In this document: in pieces, positions 20,168 to 29,764 of the stretch
Layout of the letters: every line of letters starts with the position of its first letter
Numbering within the stretch: the stretch's first letter is position 1
Source of the DNA: Aculops lycopersici
Taxonomy: Eukaryota > Arthropoda > Arachnida > Trombidiformes > Eriophyidae
DNA length: 64,000 nt
Direction of reading: 5' to 3'
Assembly: GCA_015350385.1 (NCBI GenBank)
Contig: WNKI01000001.1
Span: forward strand, 9,199,800-9,263,799
Notes under the pieces: model-generated
What the model was told of the DNA's origin: nothing
Database searches by the model: none
Seen by the model: the letters and a program-made list of their open reading frames with translations, nothing else
Made by a program: the position numbers and the translations under genes

Positions 20168-21215
20168 CTTGGATGGAACAGTGGGATGACTTGAGATTTT
20201 TGTGAATGTGAAGTGGACGTGGCGTCTCCTGTCTCAACCCGACTATGGTCGCAACTCGAACGCTGCGCTTCCAATTGTTTGTTTGTGGCGAGCAAGTTTC
20301 TGGATGTTCGCTTTCTAGGAAGCGTAGATAATTAAATCGACTAGAGTCGCAAGTGTATAAATTAACCACTTCGTTGAGTGGCTGAATTCCAAGAGAGACA
20401 GAGAGATAGCTCCCTTTGAATGTACTTGTTAGAGCGAAAGAGCAACCCGCTCTAGCCAATTCCAACGCTTCAGCGCACACAACTATTCCCTGTCTTCCGT
20501 TCACATTTAGTTAGCTTGTACCATCAGATCAAAGTCGCGCTTAGACTTTATGCAGCAGCCAAGTACTAAGTCGTCAAGATAGCGACCGCTAAAGTCCTAA
20601 ATCTTAGTAGAAAGTTGCAGCGGGCCATCACAAAGTCGCGATTCATATACTATTTGGGTTCCCTTTCACAGAAAAAGCAGTCGCGAAGAAATAAACCAGT
20701 TGCACGCGGCAAATATGAATAAGTAGTAGATCAAGTTCGTGGAAAATCATCATGTCGCCTGCGCGAGACATGTTAGTGTCTGCCTATCGATGCACTCACT
20801 CTTCCCGACTAATGCGCTCGCCCGCGTGGAGACGGATTTTCCGGAGGCCGATCCTGTCACAGCTTCACTCATCCACCGAGCAAAACTTCAATCCAGACGC
20901 GCGAGTTATCGAAAAATTAAGAGACTGATGCCAAGTTTTTCGGCATCCGTCGATGGCGTGGCAAAAAGGACGCTTAGCGAGCTGGGCGATAGAGGATTGA
21001 ATAGTGATTACATGGCCTTGGTCATGGGACTTCATGACTAAGGAGCATGGATTATACAAAGCTCTCAATCTCGCACTTGTTCTATCTTCTCTATGGTAGA
21101 GTTAATTACTGTTTATACCTATACTATCGATTGAGATCGTGCAAATACTTCTTGTGTTGTTACTATAATGGCAGGATAGTGATAATTTCATTGTCATGTA
21201 ATTTATATGATTATG
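20168..21215. other. Region between FAR promoter and SMURF 3' end
   Basis: 20168-20500 is probably the FAR 5' UTR and promoter. 21062-21193 carries the repeat shared with the NOP2 downstream flank and is likely SMURF 3' UTR. A 100-codon plus-strand frame at 20739-21041 has no domain, signal peptide or family resemblance and is not called. Confidence 0.45.
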
Positions 21216-23966
21216 CTACTGCATCGCGAAACCCATAGTTTCCTCGATGGCCTGGGTGAGTTTGTCACGAAGCTTTTCATAGCTTTCATACGGTGGCAAG
21301 TCGATGCGGTTAAAACAAGTGTGTGATTTAGGGAGGTTGTCAGTGCATGCATTCTTAATCAAGTGAATAGTAAACAATCTAGACTCAGAGTTGACACCTT
21401 GTAGAGCTTTAAATCCTTGGATTGGCACACGAGATGAGCCAGTGACAAATTGAAGTAGTCTAGCCCGGCGGTCTTCGTTGTATGATTTCACCAGGTCCCA
21501 AAACCACCTGACGAGTGGACTTTCAACGGTGCAATTCTTCAGTTTGGTATGCAATCTCCAATCTTCAATATCAATCCTTGAGAGGCCGCCAATCAGTAGT
21601 TCCAGTTCATGCTCGTTGAAGTTTTCAACCAGAGACGGAGAAATGAGCTCATTGAATCCACGTTGCAGAGCTTCCGTTTGGTACTCGATTCCACGGCGGC
21701 ACCTGTAGTTGACATACAAGTTAACGTACTCATGCTTGTTCTCCTCAGTCACTGAAATATTTCTACCATTGTCTTTCAGCTCATACTCTTGCAACTGACC
21801 TAAAGTATTATGTTGGACTAAAAATGTTGTATCTATAACATTTGTTATATCATTCTCAAGAATCCAACACAAACTTCGGTGTAACTCGGGATCTACATTC
21901 TCGATATCTTCCAATTTGATTGGTCTTCCCAATAGCATCTTGTAGAATGGTTTTGTGAAATGTCCCTCGATGAAATGGCCGTGAAAAGCAGCCATTCCGA
22001 GGATACGGCCACAAAATCTGAAATATTGAAGGTGCTCGCGGTATACTATGCTCGAGTCTGGGTTGATTTGTAAGTTGTAAATATCATCACTGGTATACTG
22101 AAATAAGCCGCACATTGGATTCAACATTTTTCTAGATAACAGATAGAACCATTCTCTAGCCACACCACCATAGTCCAAACCCTCCTCGCCTCTGAACTTG
22201 ACAAGCAATCGCTTCTTGAGATCACGAGAAGTCATTTGGGATAAAACACGGAATGAATCATCAAATAGCTGCTTGCGTTTGATATCGATTCGACATGGAT
22301 GAGTCAAGACTTGTTGCTTGATCAGTTCTTGACGCAGAATCGAGATCTTGTCACACAATACCTTGTTGTTTCTAGATTGATGCTGATGGCAAAAAGAATT
22401 TTCTTGGTGATTGTGCCTTTGGTCCATACTAGTATCATTCTGAGCACGAGATATACCAGAAGTGTTAAGGACCAAGTTAGCGGTTGCCGAGTTATCATTG
22501 TTATGGCCGTTGCTTGTTTTGTTGTTGCTGTTAGTTGTCAAATTGGCTACACTGCCCGAATTTCTAGGCAAGGTTTGTGAGATCTGTTCATAATGATGAT
22601 TCTGCTGAATGCCTGATGAATTTCCAGTTCGACTTGGATTCAAGGTGGCACTCTCAGGTATAGCGTTTTGCCTCATGAGTTGCTGCCCCTGACGATAATG
22701 TTTCAGTTGAGCAATGGAGTTCCGGTTCAACGTTCCACCCGTTACATCACTGATATCGATCGCTTGGGTTGCAGTGCTTAGATTATGCAAACTTCCGCGC
22801 ATCAGGTTTATATTTTGCTGTCTGGCGCTTAACAAAGTTGTTGGATTTGTGGATGTGTTTTTGTGAATTACTTGTTGTAACTGAGAGCTACTACCAGGCT
22901 CGGCAACAGGTTGACTTCTGGAACCATGTGCAGAATCATGTCCGCGTTTTGTATAATTTGGACAAGATTCTCCTTGGAAATTATCGTGATGATTTGTAGA
23001 CGACGCATGATGATTTGATGTCGCTTGAGATCGATGTCTAGGACTCAGAACTATCGCAGATTGGTCGGTTTTGTTAGATTTCAGACTTGCATAATTGGTT
23101 CTAAGCAGATACTTCATAAGCTCATCCTTGTAGGCAACCAAACGAGGATCTGTGAATTGTGTAGACTTCTTAACATGATCAACATAGTATGTCTTTCCAC
23201 TTGGTGTATGTCGGATCTCCCAATTAGATGATAATCTGCCAACAATCAAGTCCAGATTCAAGTCTAACGAGGCGGCTATCAGCTCTTTTGGAACGGTTGG
23301 ATCAAACCAGTGCTTGTTTCCGTCGATGTCCATAAAGAATATCTGACCATCTGTAGTTTTGCATTTACTGAATCCAGGTGGGAGTCTAGGTCTCGTTCTA
23401 GACTCGCCATTGTGATGTTTGGATGAACTAGATCTATGGCTTTCATCACCGCTACCGCTGCGTCCTACACCAATAATGCCACCACAATTGTAGACTCGAC
23501 TGGAGCCATTCTGGTCATATTGCTTGTGGATTCTACTCGTAGGCTTGTGACTTCTGTGCCGATTACTTTTACAAATGGCAAAGTTGATCATATTTTCATC
23601 CTGTAAATGTTGGTTGCTCGTTATGGCCGTTGGATCTTGTGCAAATTTGCTCGATGAATCCGTAACATCCTCATTGGGTCTGTAATGCAGATCTACTGAT
23701 TCGATGTAGTCACGCAATCTATTGGAAAACTTATGCCAACATCCTCTTATCGATGTCATAGCGACCGAAGTTTTGCCTGATACAGTTAAAATTCCACGCT
23801 CTAGTTTGCTGGGTTTCTCTCGAGATCTATGATCTTCACCTGAGTGCAAGTGGTGCCGGTGGCCATCGTTGATATCACTTGAAGCCGGAAATATAGTTCC
23901 ACTTGGAGGTTGCTGACGACGACTACCTGCCATCGCTGTAGTTCTGTGTCTTTTTGACGTTATCAT
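21216..23966 (-). CDS. Smurf: SMURF-type HECT E3 ubiquitin ligase without C2 domain
   Basis: A 916-residue E3 ligase. Residues 1-190 are polar and low-complexity, where SMURF/NEDD4 proteins should have a lipid-binding C2 domain. WW1 is at about 193-224 (RLPPGF...WFDP, first Trp replaced by Phe) and WW2 at about 244-276 (NWEIRHTPSGKTYYVDH...QFTDPRL, with the Phe typical of SMURF). A Gln/Asn/Ser-rich linker follows. The HECT domain covers about 540-916, with KFRGEEGLDYGGVAREW, LLQFVTGSSRVP and the thioester cysteine Cys884 in SHTCFNRIDLPPYESYEKL. The end, EETMGFAMQ, matches the SMURF tail EETCGFAVE. SMURFs ubiquitinate SMADs and RhoA in BMP/TGF-beta signalling. Another NEDD4-family branch is less likely given the HECT sequence. 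Confidence 0.9.
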   Translation of the reverse strand: MITSKRHRTTAMAGSRRQQPPSGTIFPASSDINDGHRHHLHSGEDHRSREKPSKLERGILTVSGKTSVAMTSIRGCWHKFSNRLRDYIESVDLHYRPNEDVTDSSSKFAQDPTAITSNQHLQDENMINFAICKSNRHRSHKPTSRIHKQYDQNGSSRVYNCGGIIGVGRSGSGDESHRSSSSKHHNGESRTRPRLPPGFSKCKTTDGQIFFMDIDGNKHWFDPTVPKELIAASLDLNLDLIVGRLSSNWEIRHTPSGKTYYVDHVKKSTQFTDPRLVAYKDELMKYLLRTNYASLKSNKTDQSAIVLSPRHRSQATSNHHASSTNHHDNFQGESCPNYTKRGHDSAHGSRSQPVAEPGSSSQLQQVIHKNTSTNPTTLLSARQQNINLMRGSLHNLSTATQAIDISDVTGGTLNRNSIAQLKHYRQGQQLMRQNAIPESATLNPSRTGNSSGIQQNHHYEQISQTLPRNSGSVANLTTNSNNKTSNGHNNDNSATANLVLNTSGISRAQNDTSMDQRHNHQENSFCHQHQSRNNKVLCDKISILRQELIKQQVLTHPCRIDIKRKQLFDDSFRVLSQMTSRDLKKRLLVKFRGEEGLDYGGVAREWFYLLSRKMLNPMCGLFQYTSDDIYNLQINPDSSIVYREHLQYFRFCGRILGMAAFHGHFIEGHFTKPFYKMLLGRPIKLEDIENVDPELHRSLCWILENDITNVIDTTFLVQHNTLGQLQEYELKDNGRNISVTEENKHEYVNLYVNYRCRRGIEYQTEALQRGFNELISPSLVENFNEHELELLIGGLSRIDIEDWRLHTKLKNCTVESPLVRWFWDLVKSYNEDRRARLLQFVTGSSRVPIQGFKALQGVNSESRLFTIHLIKNACTDNLPKSHTCFNRIDLPPYESYEKLRDKLTQAIEETMGFAMQ

Positions 23967-24904
23967 TTCCTTAAGTTTAGATTAAGCATGCAACAGGAAA
24001 ATGGTATAAAGGAGACCAATCAAAATATAATGTTACCGTGGGCACCAGTTGCATTGCAGCCACCGCGTCGACAACTAATGAAACTCCATCAGCCAGATCA
24101 TCTTGTTCTTACTCTTTGATTGTTGCAATAAAGTTATTCAATTACAATAAGTTAATCTCCAGTGCAACATGTGGCTTAGAATGAATATTTCTAGTTTTGC
24201 AATATTTAATAATTTTGTTGCAAAAGTTTTCTTTATATGCAAATACGCGCTGCAATGACAAAAGACCAAGTGACACTTTTGTCTTGGTTCCTGTTGCTTG
24301 TGCACTGGTACTGTCACTTAAGCTCCTAATATGATTCGAACATGATTAACAAGTCAATCTAGGTAACTAATTATGGATTAATGGCTATGGACTGGTTACT
24401 CATCTTCCAATGTCAATATACATGGGCGTTCGTTCTATTTTTCCATCATTTTTCTTTTGTCGCAAGTTCGTTCATTACTGCATGGGGGGTCGACACCATT
24501 CTCTCGCGGTCTCTTCCCCCTGGCGCTGTTGTTAGTACGGCGTGAGCCGCTGGAATACCAGGCGATTCTGTCTCCCAGTGTGGACGGGAGTAGCGGTGCG
24601 CCAGAAGAGTACTGTGAGTGAAGTCCAGTGACTCGCCGGTGGCCGGGCCCGCGAGAGGGGGCGCTTAAACTGACCAGTTGAATAATAATGGGCCATCGCA
24701 ACAATGAGACGGACATCAAATTCGAGTATTATCGTCCCACATTACGAATTCCTTAAAGTTTACATTCAACGAAACCATGGTGTGCTTGTCCGCCTTGAGG
24801 CTACAAACAAATCGAATTTTCAGTGACCGATTTGGAGTGTAATCCAATACGAAATAGAGAGGTAGCGGAATGTTCTGTTTAATGTACAATGTATAATCTC
24901 ACTA
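23967..24904. other. SMURF promoter and G-patch gene 3' region
   Basis: About 940 bases with AT-rich DNA near the SMURF start. The GC-rich block at 24480-24670 has open frames on the minus strand but no domain. No gene called. Confidence 0.4.
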
Positions 24905-25546
24905 TCAGTTGTCCTCATCGGACGAGAGCTCCTGGTACCTTTGAAACATGATCTTCTTCACGGCCTCTTTGTACGACAGATGTGGTTCAGCTTTGTAGGT
25001 TTTGGACCCCAGACCTGAGGTTCCCACATGGGCATCTAATTTTATGATATCCGTTATTCCCTCGCTGGTTTTTCCCAATCCTGATCCCTCCTTCCAGCCC
25101 ATCTTACTTAGTAGGGCTGCACCCTTGTTGTCTAGACCTAGAGGCTTTGCAGGCGCTGCCGGTGTGGTGTGTACATAATGAGATCGCTTCTTGTTCGAGA
25201 ATGATCCACCTCGATCCGAGGGATGAGAGTATGCCTGCTCTGTCACTATTGCATCTGCTTGACCAAACATTTCTCTACGCTCTTTAGCCCTATCCCTATA
25301 TAAAGCTTCTCTCTCCTTTCTCTCCAGTCTTTCAAGTTGCTCATCAGTAAATATGCACTGCTTAAGTCGCTTCAACCTGGACGAGTGTAGTTTGGAAAGG
25401 CTCCTGTGTCTTTGCATTTGATCTGTATCCTTGAACTTTCTCTTGCAAAGCAGGCAAATGGAAGCCTCAACATTCAAGAGCTGATCCTCATGCTTTTGTA
25501 AAATTGACTTGAGACTGAAAGATTTTGGATTTGGATCCTTTGCCAT
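24905..25546 (-). CDS. G-patch zinc-finger protein, equivalent to the RBM5/RBM10 C-terminus
   Basis: A 213-residue protein. A C2H2 finger lies at 31-54 (CLLCKRKF, His47, His54), followed by the charged LERLERKEREALYRDRAKERREMFG segment. A G-patch lies at about 139-182 (ALLSKMGWKEGSGLGKTSEGITDIIKLD), and the protein ends SYKEAVKKIMFQRYQEL. This order and spacing are those of the C-terminal third of RBM5/RBM6/RBM10 splicing regulators, where G-patches activate DEAH helicases. The RRMs, RanBP2-type finger and OCRE domain of RBM5 are absent. The next gene upstream starts only 257 bases away on the other strand, so there is little room for missing exons nearby. It could be a streamlined RBM5/10 or a half-gene product. 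Confidence 0.8.
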   Translation of the reverse strand: MAKDPNPKSFSLKSILQKHEDQLLNVEASICLLCKRKFKDTDQMQRHRSLSKLHSSRLKRLKQCIFTDEQLERLERKEREALYRDRAKERREMFGQADAIVTEQAYSHPSDRGGSFSNKKRSHYVHTTPAAPAKPLGLDNKGAALLSKMGWKEGSGLGKTSEGITDIIKLDAHVGTSGLGSKTYKAEPHLSYKEAVKKIMFQRYQELSSDEDN

Positions 25547-25803
25547 GTTGTTAGTACCTTTAAGGTAGTAATTTGTAAGTAATCATTTTGATACAAAAGG
25601 GACGTGGCCAGGTATCGTTGGCGTCACACTCACATGGCACAAGAAAAAATATTGTTCGCTGAACTTTCGTGCAGTTGGCGTACCTCGCGCATTTCTGATG
25701 GTAAACATTGGAACACGACACATCTATCATCTCCCCTAACTCTATCATTATTTACTACAGCGACTATTATACTTAATATCCAAGATATCTCTTCTGCCAG
25801 ATC
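25547..25803. promoter_or_regulatory. Bidirectional promoter between the G-patch and Q-rich genes
   Basis: The 257 bases between two divergent start codons must serve both. No TATA box stands out. The distance is typical of shared promoters of housekeeping genes. Confidence 0.5.
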
Positions 25804-26421
25804 ATGGCTCGTGCGGCAGGTAACAAACGAGGGCCTAGACAGTCATTCCAGGGCCAACCCCGACAGAACTCGCCCGCCGCCCAACAACAACAACAACAGC
25901 AACAATTTCGCCAACCAATCATGATGCCTCAATACAATCGGGTTGCTGGTCCACAAATGGTCAATCTGAATCAGCCCATCATGTCACCGAGGATGCAGCA
26001 ACAACAGATGCAAATACATCCACAACAACAACAACAGATGCAAATGCAACAACAATATCAGATGCAACCGCAACAAATCCAACATCATCCTCAAATGCAA
26101 CCACATGCTCAACAACCACCTCAATTCCAACAGCAACAACCACCAATCCAGTATCAGCAACAACAACACCTGCAGCCCCAACAGTTACAACAACAACTCC
26201 AACAACCTCAAATAGCTCGCTTGGGCAACAAGAGACTGGCCCAGGAGCCCATGGGACCTGTCGTACACCATTCAATTCCATCGATGCCTAATAGCTACAT
26301 GTTGAATGAGCAAGCTTTAAGAGAATCATTAATTCCAGCCTTGGAGAAGAATATGAACAACCACTTTTTCAGTCATACTCTGCATAGAACATTCGGGCCC
26401 GCCGTTGCAGTAGAACGTTAA
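25804..26421 (+). CDS. Glutamine-rich protein of unknown family
   Basis: A 205-residue protein. The N-terminus is basic (MARAAGNKRGPRQ). About 28-140 is Gln/Met/Pro-rich and built from CAA/CAG codons. The last 60 residues are not repetitive and contain an RLGNKR motif and a predicted helix, ALRESLIPALEKNMNNHFFSHTLHRTFG. Such composition is common in transcription co-regulators and RNA-binding adaptors, but I do not recognise the C-terminal domain and assign no function. The start at 25804 (ATCATGGCT) has a good context and the frame is open to a single stop. The shared promoter suggests co-expression with the G-patch splicing-type protein. AATAAA lies near 26512. Confidence 0.75.
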   Translation: MARAAGNKRGPRQSFQGQPRQNSPAAQQQQQQQQFRQPIMMPQYNRVAGPQMVNLNQPIMSPRMQQQQMQIHPQQQQQMQMQQQYQMQPQQIQHHPQMQPHAQQPPQFQQQQPPIQYQQQQHLQPQQLQQQLQQPQIARLGNKRLAQEPMGPVVHHSIPSMPNSYMLNEQALRESLIPALEKNMNNHFFSHTLHRTFGPAVAVER

Positions 26422-26758
26422 TTAACTAGCGCTTGTGGTTGGTATCTCATCGTCTAGCAATATACTTGGATAAGAAAGTCTTCATTGCCTGCCCCATCTA
26501 GAAATGTAGCAAATAAAGATGATTCAGGTGTCATTAGATTTTCCGCACCTGCTACTTGTGGTGACCACGCGATGGTCAAACCAGTGCAAGATGATAGACA
26601 AAGATAAAAACAACCAACGCGCCCCGTCACAAAAATAAACGAGCAGTTTTGTTGATGTTACTGCGACGCGCCATCTCATCAATGCGCCGTATTATTTTAT
26701 CTTGATATTATTTGATATTAGCAAACGAAATCAATTGAAACATAATAGATCATCAAAC

Positions 26759-27841
26759 ATGTCGCAAGCCACTATTGTTAATATGGAGATCAAGCGAGAG
26801 AATGAGGGAACTGACTCGGTGCAAAGCAGCGTGCCAGATGAAGCGAGCCAGAGGTTATCATTTATAGAGGATCCATCAGGCCTGAAGTTATTGTTACGCC
26901 GAAGCATTAGCCTAGACTCTATGAGACAGTTCCTGTCCAAGGTCAGGCATGCCGCCTCACTACTGACTCCAGAAAAGGAGCTTGAGTATTTATTACTGGC
27001 AGTAAATTGTATCGACCTCACAACCCTAGCTGGTGATGATACTTCAACAAACGTCGAGCGATTATGCTGCCGAGCCGTTCATTCTCTTGACGAGGATGAA
27101 ACACCAGGTTATCCTAACGTAACTTGCGCTGCTGTTTGCGTTTATCCAGCTCGCGTAGTGGATTGCGTTAGATCGTTTAAGAAACTCAAGGTTCCTTTAA
27201 ACATCGCAGCTGTTGCAACAGGGTTTCCATCGGGCCAATATGGACTAAAGTCGCGCTTGGCTGAGATCAGGGAGGCCGTTGAGTCTGGAGCAACGGAAAT
27301 TGATGTTGTGATTAATAGAGCTGCTGCTCTGGCTGGTCAGTGGCCCGTTGTTTTCGAGGAAATCTGCGAAATGCGCAAAGCTTGTGATATACTCAAGGAC
27401 CAGATCGGTGGTCAGACTGTTCATATGAAGGTTATCCTGGGTGCGGGCGACCTGCTAACCGCAGATCCGAGTACAATTTACAGTGCCGGGATGGTTGCCA
27501 TTCTAGCTGGCGCTGATTTTATAAAAACGTCCACTGGTAAGGAGGGCGTCAATGCAACCCTACCGATTGGTTACATCATGATGCGAACAATCGCAGATTA
27601 TCACAATTTGACAGGAGTTAAGATTGGCTTCAAGCCAGCTGGTGGTTTGAAGACTCACAAGGATGCACTCGAATGGCTTCTATTGGTCAAGATGTTGCTT
27701 GGGCCCGGGTGGATGAATAACAAGTTGTTTAGATTCGGTGCTAGCGGCCTTCTTGACTCACTTGAGAAGAGGATTCAAGTTTTAACTAAGGCGTCCACCA
27801 TCCTAACCACCAAGGTAGAGGTGTCTCCGTCCTCGCAATGA
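26759..27841 (+). CDS. DERA: Deoxyribose-phosphate aldolase
   Basis: A 360-residue class I aldolase splitting 2-deoxyribose-5-phosphate into glyceraldehyde-3-phosphate and acetaldehyde, in deoxynucleoside breakdown. The TIM-barrel motifs are clear: LTTLAGDD near the start, CVYPARV, VATGFPSGQY, EIDVVINR, and the Schiff-base lysine in GADFIKTSTGKEGVN (Lys256 from this start). KIGFKPAGGLKT holds the second active-site lysine. Length and order match animal DERA (about 318 residues) with a longer N-terminus. An in-frame Met 19 codons upstream (26702) is possible, but the AAACATGTCG context at 26759 looks better. Single exon. Confidence 0.95.
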   Translation: MSQATIVNMEIKRENEGTDSVQSSVPDEASQRLSFIEDPSGLKLLLRRSISLDSMRQFLSKVRHAASLLTPEKELEYLLLAVNCIDLTTLAGDDTSTNVERLCCRAVHSLDEDETPGYPNVTCAAVCVYPARVVDCVRSFKKLKVPLNIAAVATGFPSGQYGLKSRLAEIREAVESGATEIDVVINRAAALAGQWPVVFEEICEMRKACDILKDQIGGQTVHMKVILGAGDLLTADPSTIYSAGMVAILAGADFIKTSTGKEGVNATLPIGYIMMRTIADYHNLTGVKIGFKPAGGLKTHKDALEWLLLVKMLLGPGWMNNKLFRFGASGLLDSLEKRIQVLTKASTILTTKVEVSPSSQ

Positions 27842-27844
27842 TTT

Positions 27845-27876
27845 CCATCTATCTATGGCTTTAGATAGATAGATGG
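27845..27876 (+). other. Hairpin just after the DERA stop codon
   Basis: A perfect 12-base inverted repeat (CCATCTATCTAT and ATAGATAGATGG) with an 8-base loop begins three bases after the stop. It is built from a TCTA/TAGA microsatellite. An (AT)n run follows at 27888-27902. Confidence 0.7.
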
Positions 27877-28044
27877 ATTAATTTTTAAATATATATATAT
27901 ATGTACAACTGATGATAAGATAGTAATAGCAATATTAATAATGATATAATAGTAATAATACTGTTGATGAGATTGTTATTCCTCCTGCTTATTTTTCCAT
28001 ATCCAATTTAGAATATGAAAGTTTTTGTTCTATTTGATCTACTA

Positions 28045-28461
28045 TCAATCTGGTTTCAATATTAATAAAGGATTTTTGGCCTTCCTTCTTGCTTCGGCCG
28101 CCTCCTCTGTCAGGGCATGTGGTCTCTTTGGATCATGTAATTGAACCCGGAATCCCGTGGTTGGATCGACTAGCCAGCAAGCATGATTCGCCTCCTCCTT
28201 GCCACCATTACTATTTGTTTTATTTTTGCCTAGCATGCACTGCCTCTCGGCCCACAGGTTGTTGTCCAAGGGATTGCAAATAGGAATCCAGACACTGGAA
28301 CCCGGTTGTCTCTCTGAGAGTTCCCGAGCCGCTGAGTTGGCCTCCCAACAAACAACTCGCGATTGTAGTAGGGCTTTGGTGGTTGAATTTAATAAATAAA
28401 CTGATAATAACAACAATATGGTGCATGCAAAATGCATTATATGATCGAGCCTTAAATCCAT
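28045..28461 (-). CDS. Small secreted protein with a four-cysteine thyroglobulin type-1-like domain
   Basis: A 138-residue protein. A hydrophobic signal sequence lies at about 9-29 (start at Met1 or Met9). One domain at 38-105 resembles thyroglobulin type-1: Cys38 followed by a NSAAREL helix, WIPIC (Cys62), QC (Cys75) and ACWLVD (Cys95), then a TTGFRV strand. The canonical domain has CWCV and a sixth cysteine. Here the second cysteine of CWCV is Leu and the last one is missing, so one disulfide appears lost as a pair. Four-cysteine (type-1B) variants exist in the family. Such domains often inhibit cysteine proteases or bind growth factors, but no function is proven here. The C-terminal tail is basic and helical. 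Confidence 0.65.
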   Translation of the reverse strand: MDLRLDHIMHFACTILLLLSVYLLNSTTKALLQSRVVCWEANSAARELSERQPGSSVWIPICNPLDNNLWAERQCMLGKNKTNSNGGKEEANHACWLVDPTTGFRVQLHDPKRPHALTEEAAEARRKAKNPLLILKPD

Positions 28462-29419
28462 AATTTAACAAAAATGATTTGCTGCTTCTTAGTTTCTAGT
28501 ATATCTATAGAGCAACAACTGGCTTCTTCTACTACTTCTTCTTCTTCTTCGCTTGTTTTGGTTCTCTCTTGTTTCCGATAATTTAACCTATCGGAAAATT
28601 TCAAGCGAGAGAGAGAGAGAGACAGAGAGGATCCGGCAAAATAGTTTTTGCAAGGAGTTTGGTTACACGAGCAGCAGTAGCGACCGCAGAGGCTACATGG
28701 TTGGATGAGGCCGAGGCTGTGTTGGATGAGGCAGCGGCGGCGGCGCCCATTATACTACAAGCTGAAGGAGCACGAGCCGCAGCTGAATCGGCTACTGTGC
28801 ACAATTCATTCCAAGTTCGGGCCAAGTTTTCTGCTGCAGCCTGCAGCCGGCCCGAATCGACGGCACAGACAAGCCGGCGCCCCCGTTTTGTCTAACGGAA
28901 TCACGGTGGCGGCTGCTGTGTGTGGCGACGCGACGGCTGCCCCAACCAAACCGACTAGCCGGCGCACAGATGACGGAACGTTCAATGGGATTTTGCATTG
29001 CTTCTAGCGTTATTATCCTGCCAGTAAACACACTGGACAACACATAGCCGATTCCCATGATGGGCCCGGTTTACAATGTATTTGTATACAAACACACCCA
29101 CACACGCAGCGGAACCAGAAGCTGATGGTTTACAACAATGACATCGAAGGCGCTGCAAGATTTGGGTTCGAAACATTGAAGGTAGAAGAACTCCCGAGAG
29201 CCCAGCCAGGTTTCCTATTTTGTCGTTGTTGGTATTGTTATAGCTGCTGCTGCTGCCGCCTTTAATATTATAACCTGACCATTGGCCACTCATCGACATT
29301 GAGCTAGATGAGAGACAATAAATCCAATCTGGTATTTGGTGCGTCAAATCAAATGGGAGAAATCGACCAGGAAGGAGAGAGAAGATTGTAAATTCCTTGG
29401 GTGCTACCTGCTTTAGGCT
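28462..29419. other. Gene-free stretch upstream of the thyroglobulin-like gene
   Basis: About 960 bases containing a (GA)n run (28606-28628) and a GC-rich block (28690-28960) with open frames on both strands made of Ala/Arg-rich low complexity. I see no gene here. Confidence 0.4.
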
Positions 29420-29764
29420 CTGGTTGCCTGGTTTCGGCGCATCTCTAAGCTCACTTCAGTGCGGAATCGTGGAATCTACCTTTTGACCTCGCAACGCGCA
29501 GAGAAAGGGGAGATTCGATCGCTCGACTTCTGATTGTTGGTGTCAGTCGATTGCCACTTTGCGCCAAGCAACCAACTAAATAACCCAACTCTAGCCAGCT
29601 AATCAGGGGATTTTAATTTCCCCTCGGCTTGCTTTCATTCGCTCGTACGTTGATATTGCGCACATTGATATCGCATGCCCAAGATATTAATCAGTCACTG
29701 AATTGGATTGATCGGGCGACAATGGACTCGGGACTTGCTACAACAAAAGGTGCGTAACGAGTGG
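29420..29764. repeat. Array unit 1, downstream flank
   Basis: This 345-base segment recurs at 31538-31897 and 33766-34135, each time directly downstream (minus strand) of a secreted-protein gene or its position in the array. Shared blocks include CTCGCAACGCGCAGAGAAAG and TCGATTGCCACTTT. It marks the edge of the duplicated unit. Confidence 0.8.

Noticed and set aside
20739..21041. 100-codon plus-strand frame with KR sites, considered as a neuropeptide precursor
   Set aside because: It has no signal peptide, no amidation motif, and no repeated peptide.
24435..24719. 94-codon minus-strand frame in a GC-rich block
   Set aside because: No domain; composition is that of GC-rich non-coding DNA.
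25979..26281. Val-rich antisense frame of 100 codons
   Set aside because: It is the antisense of CAA/CAG glutamine codons in the Q-rich gene.
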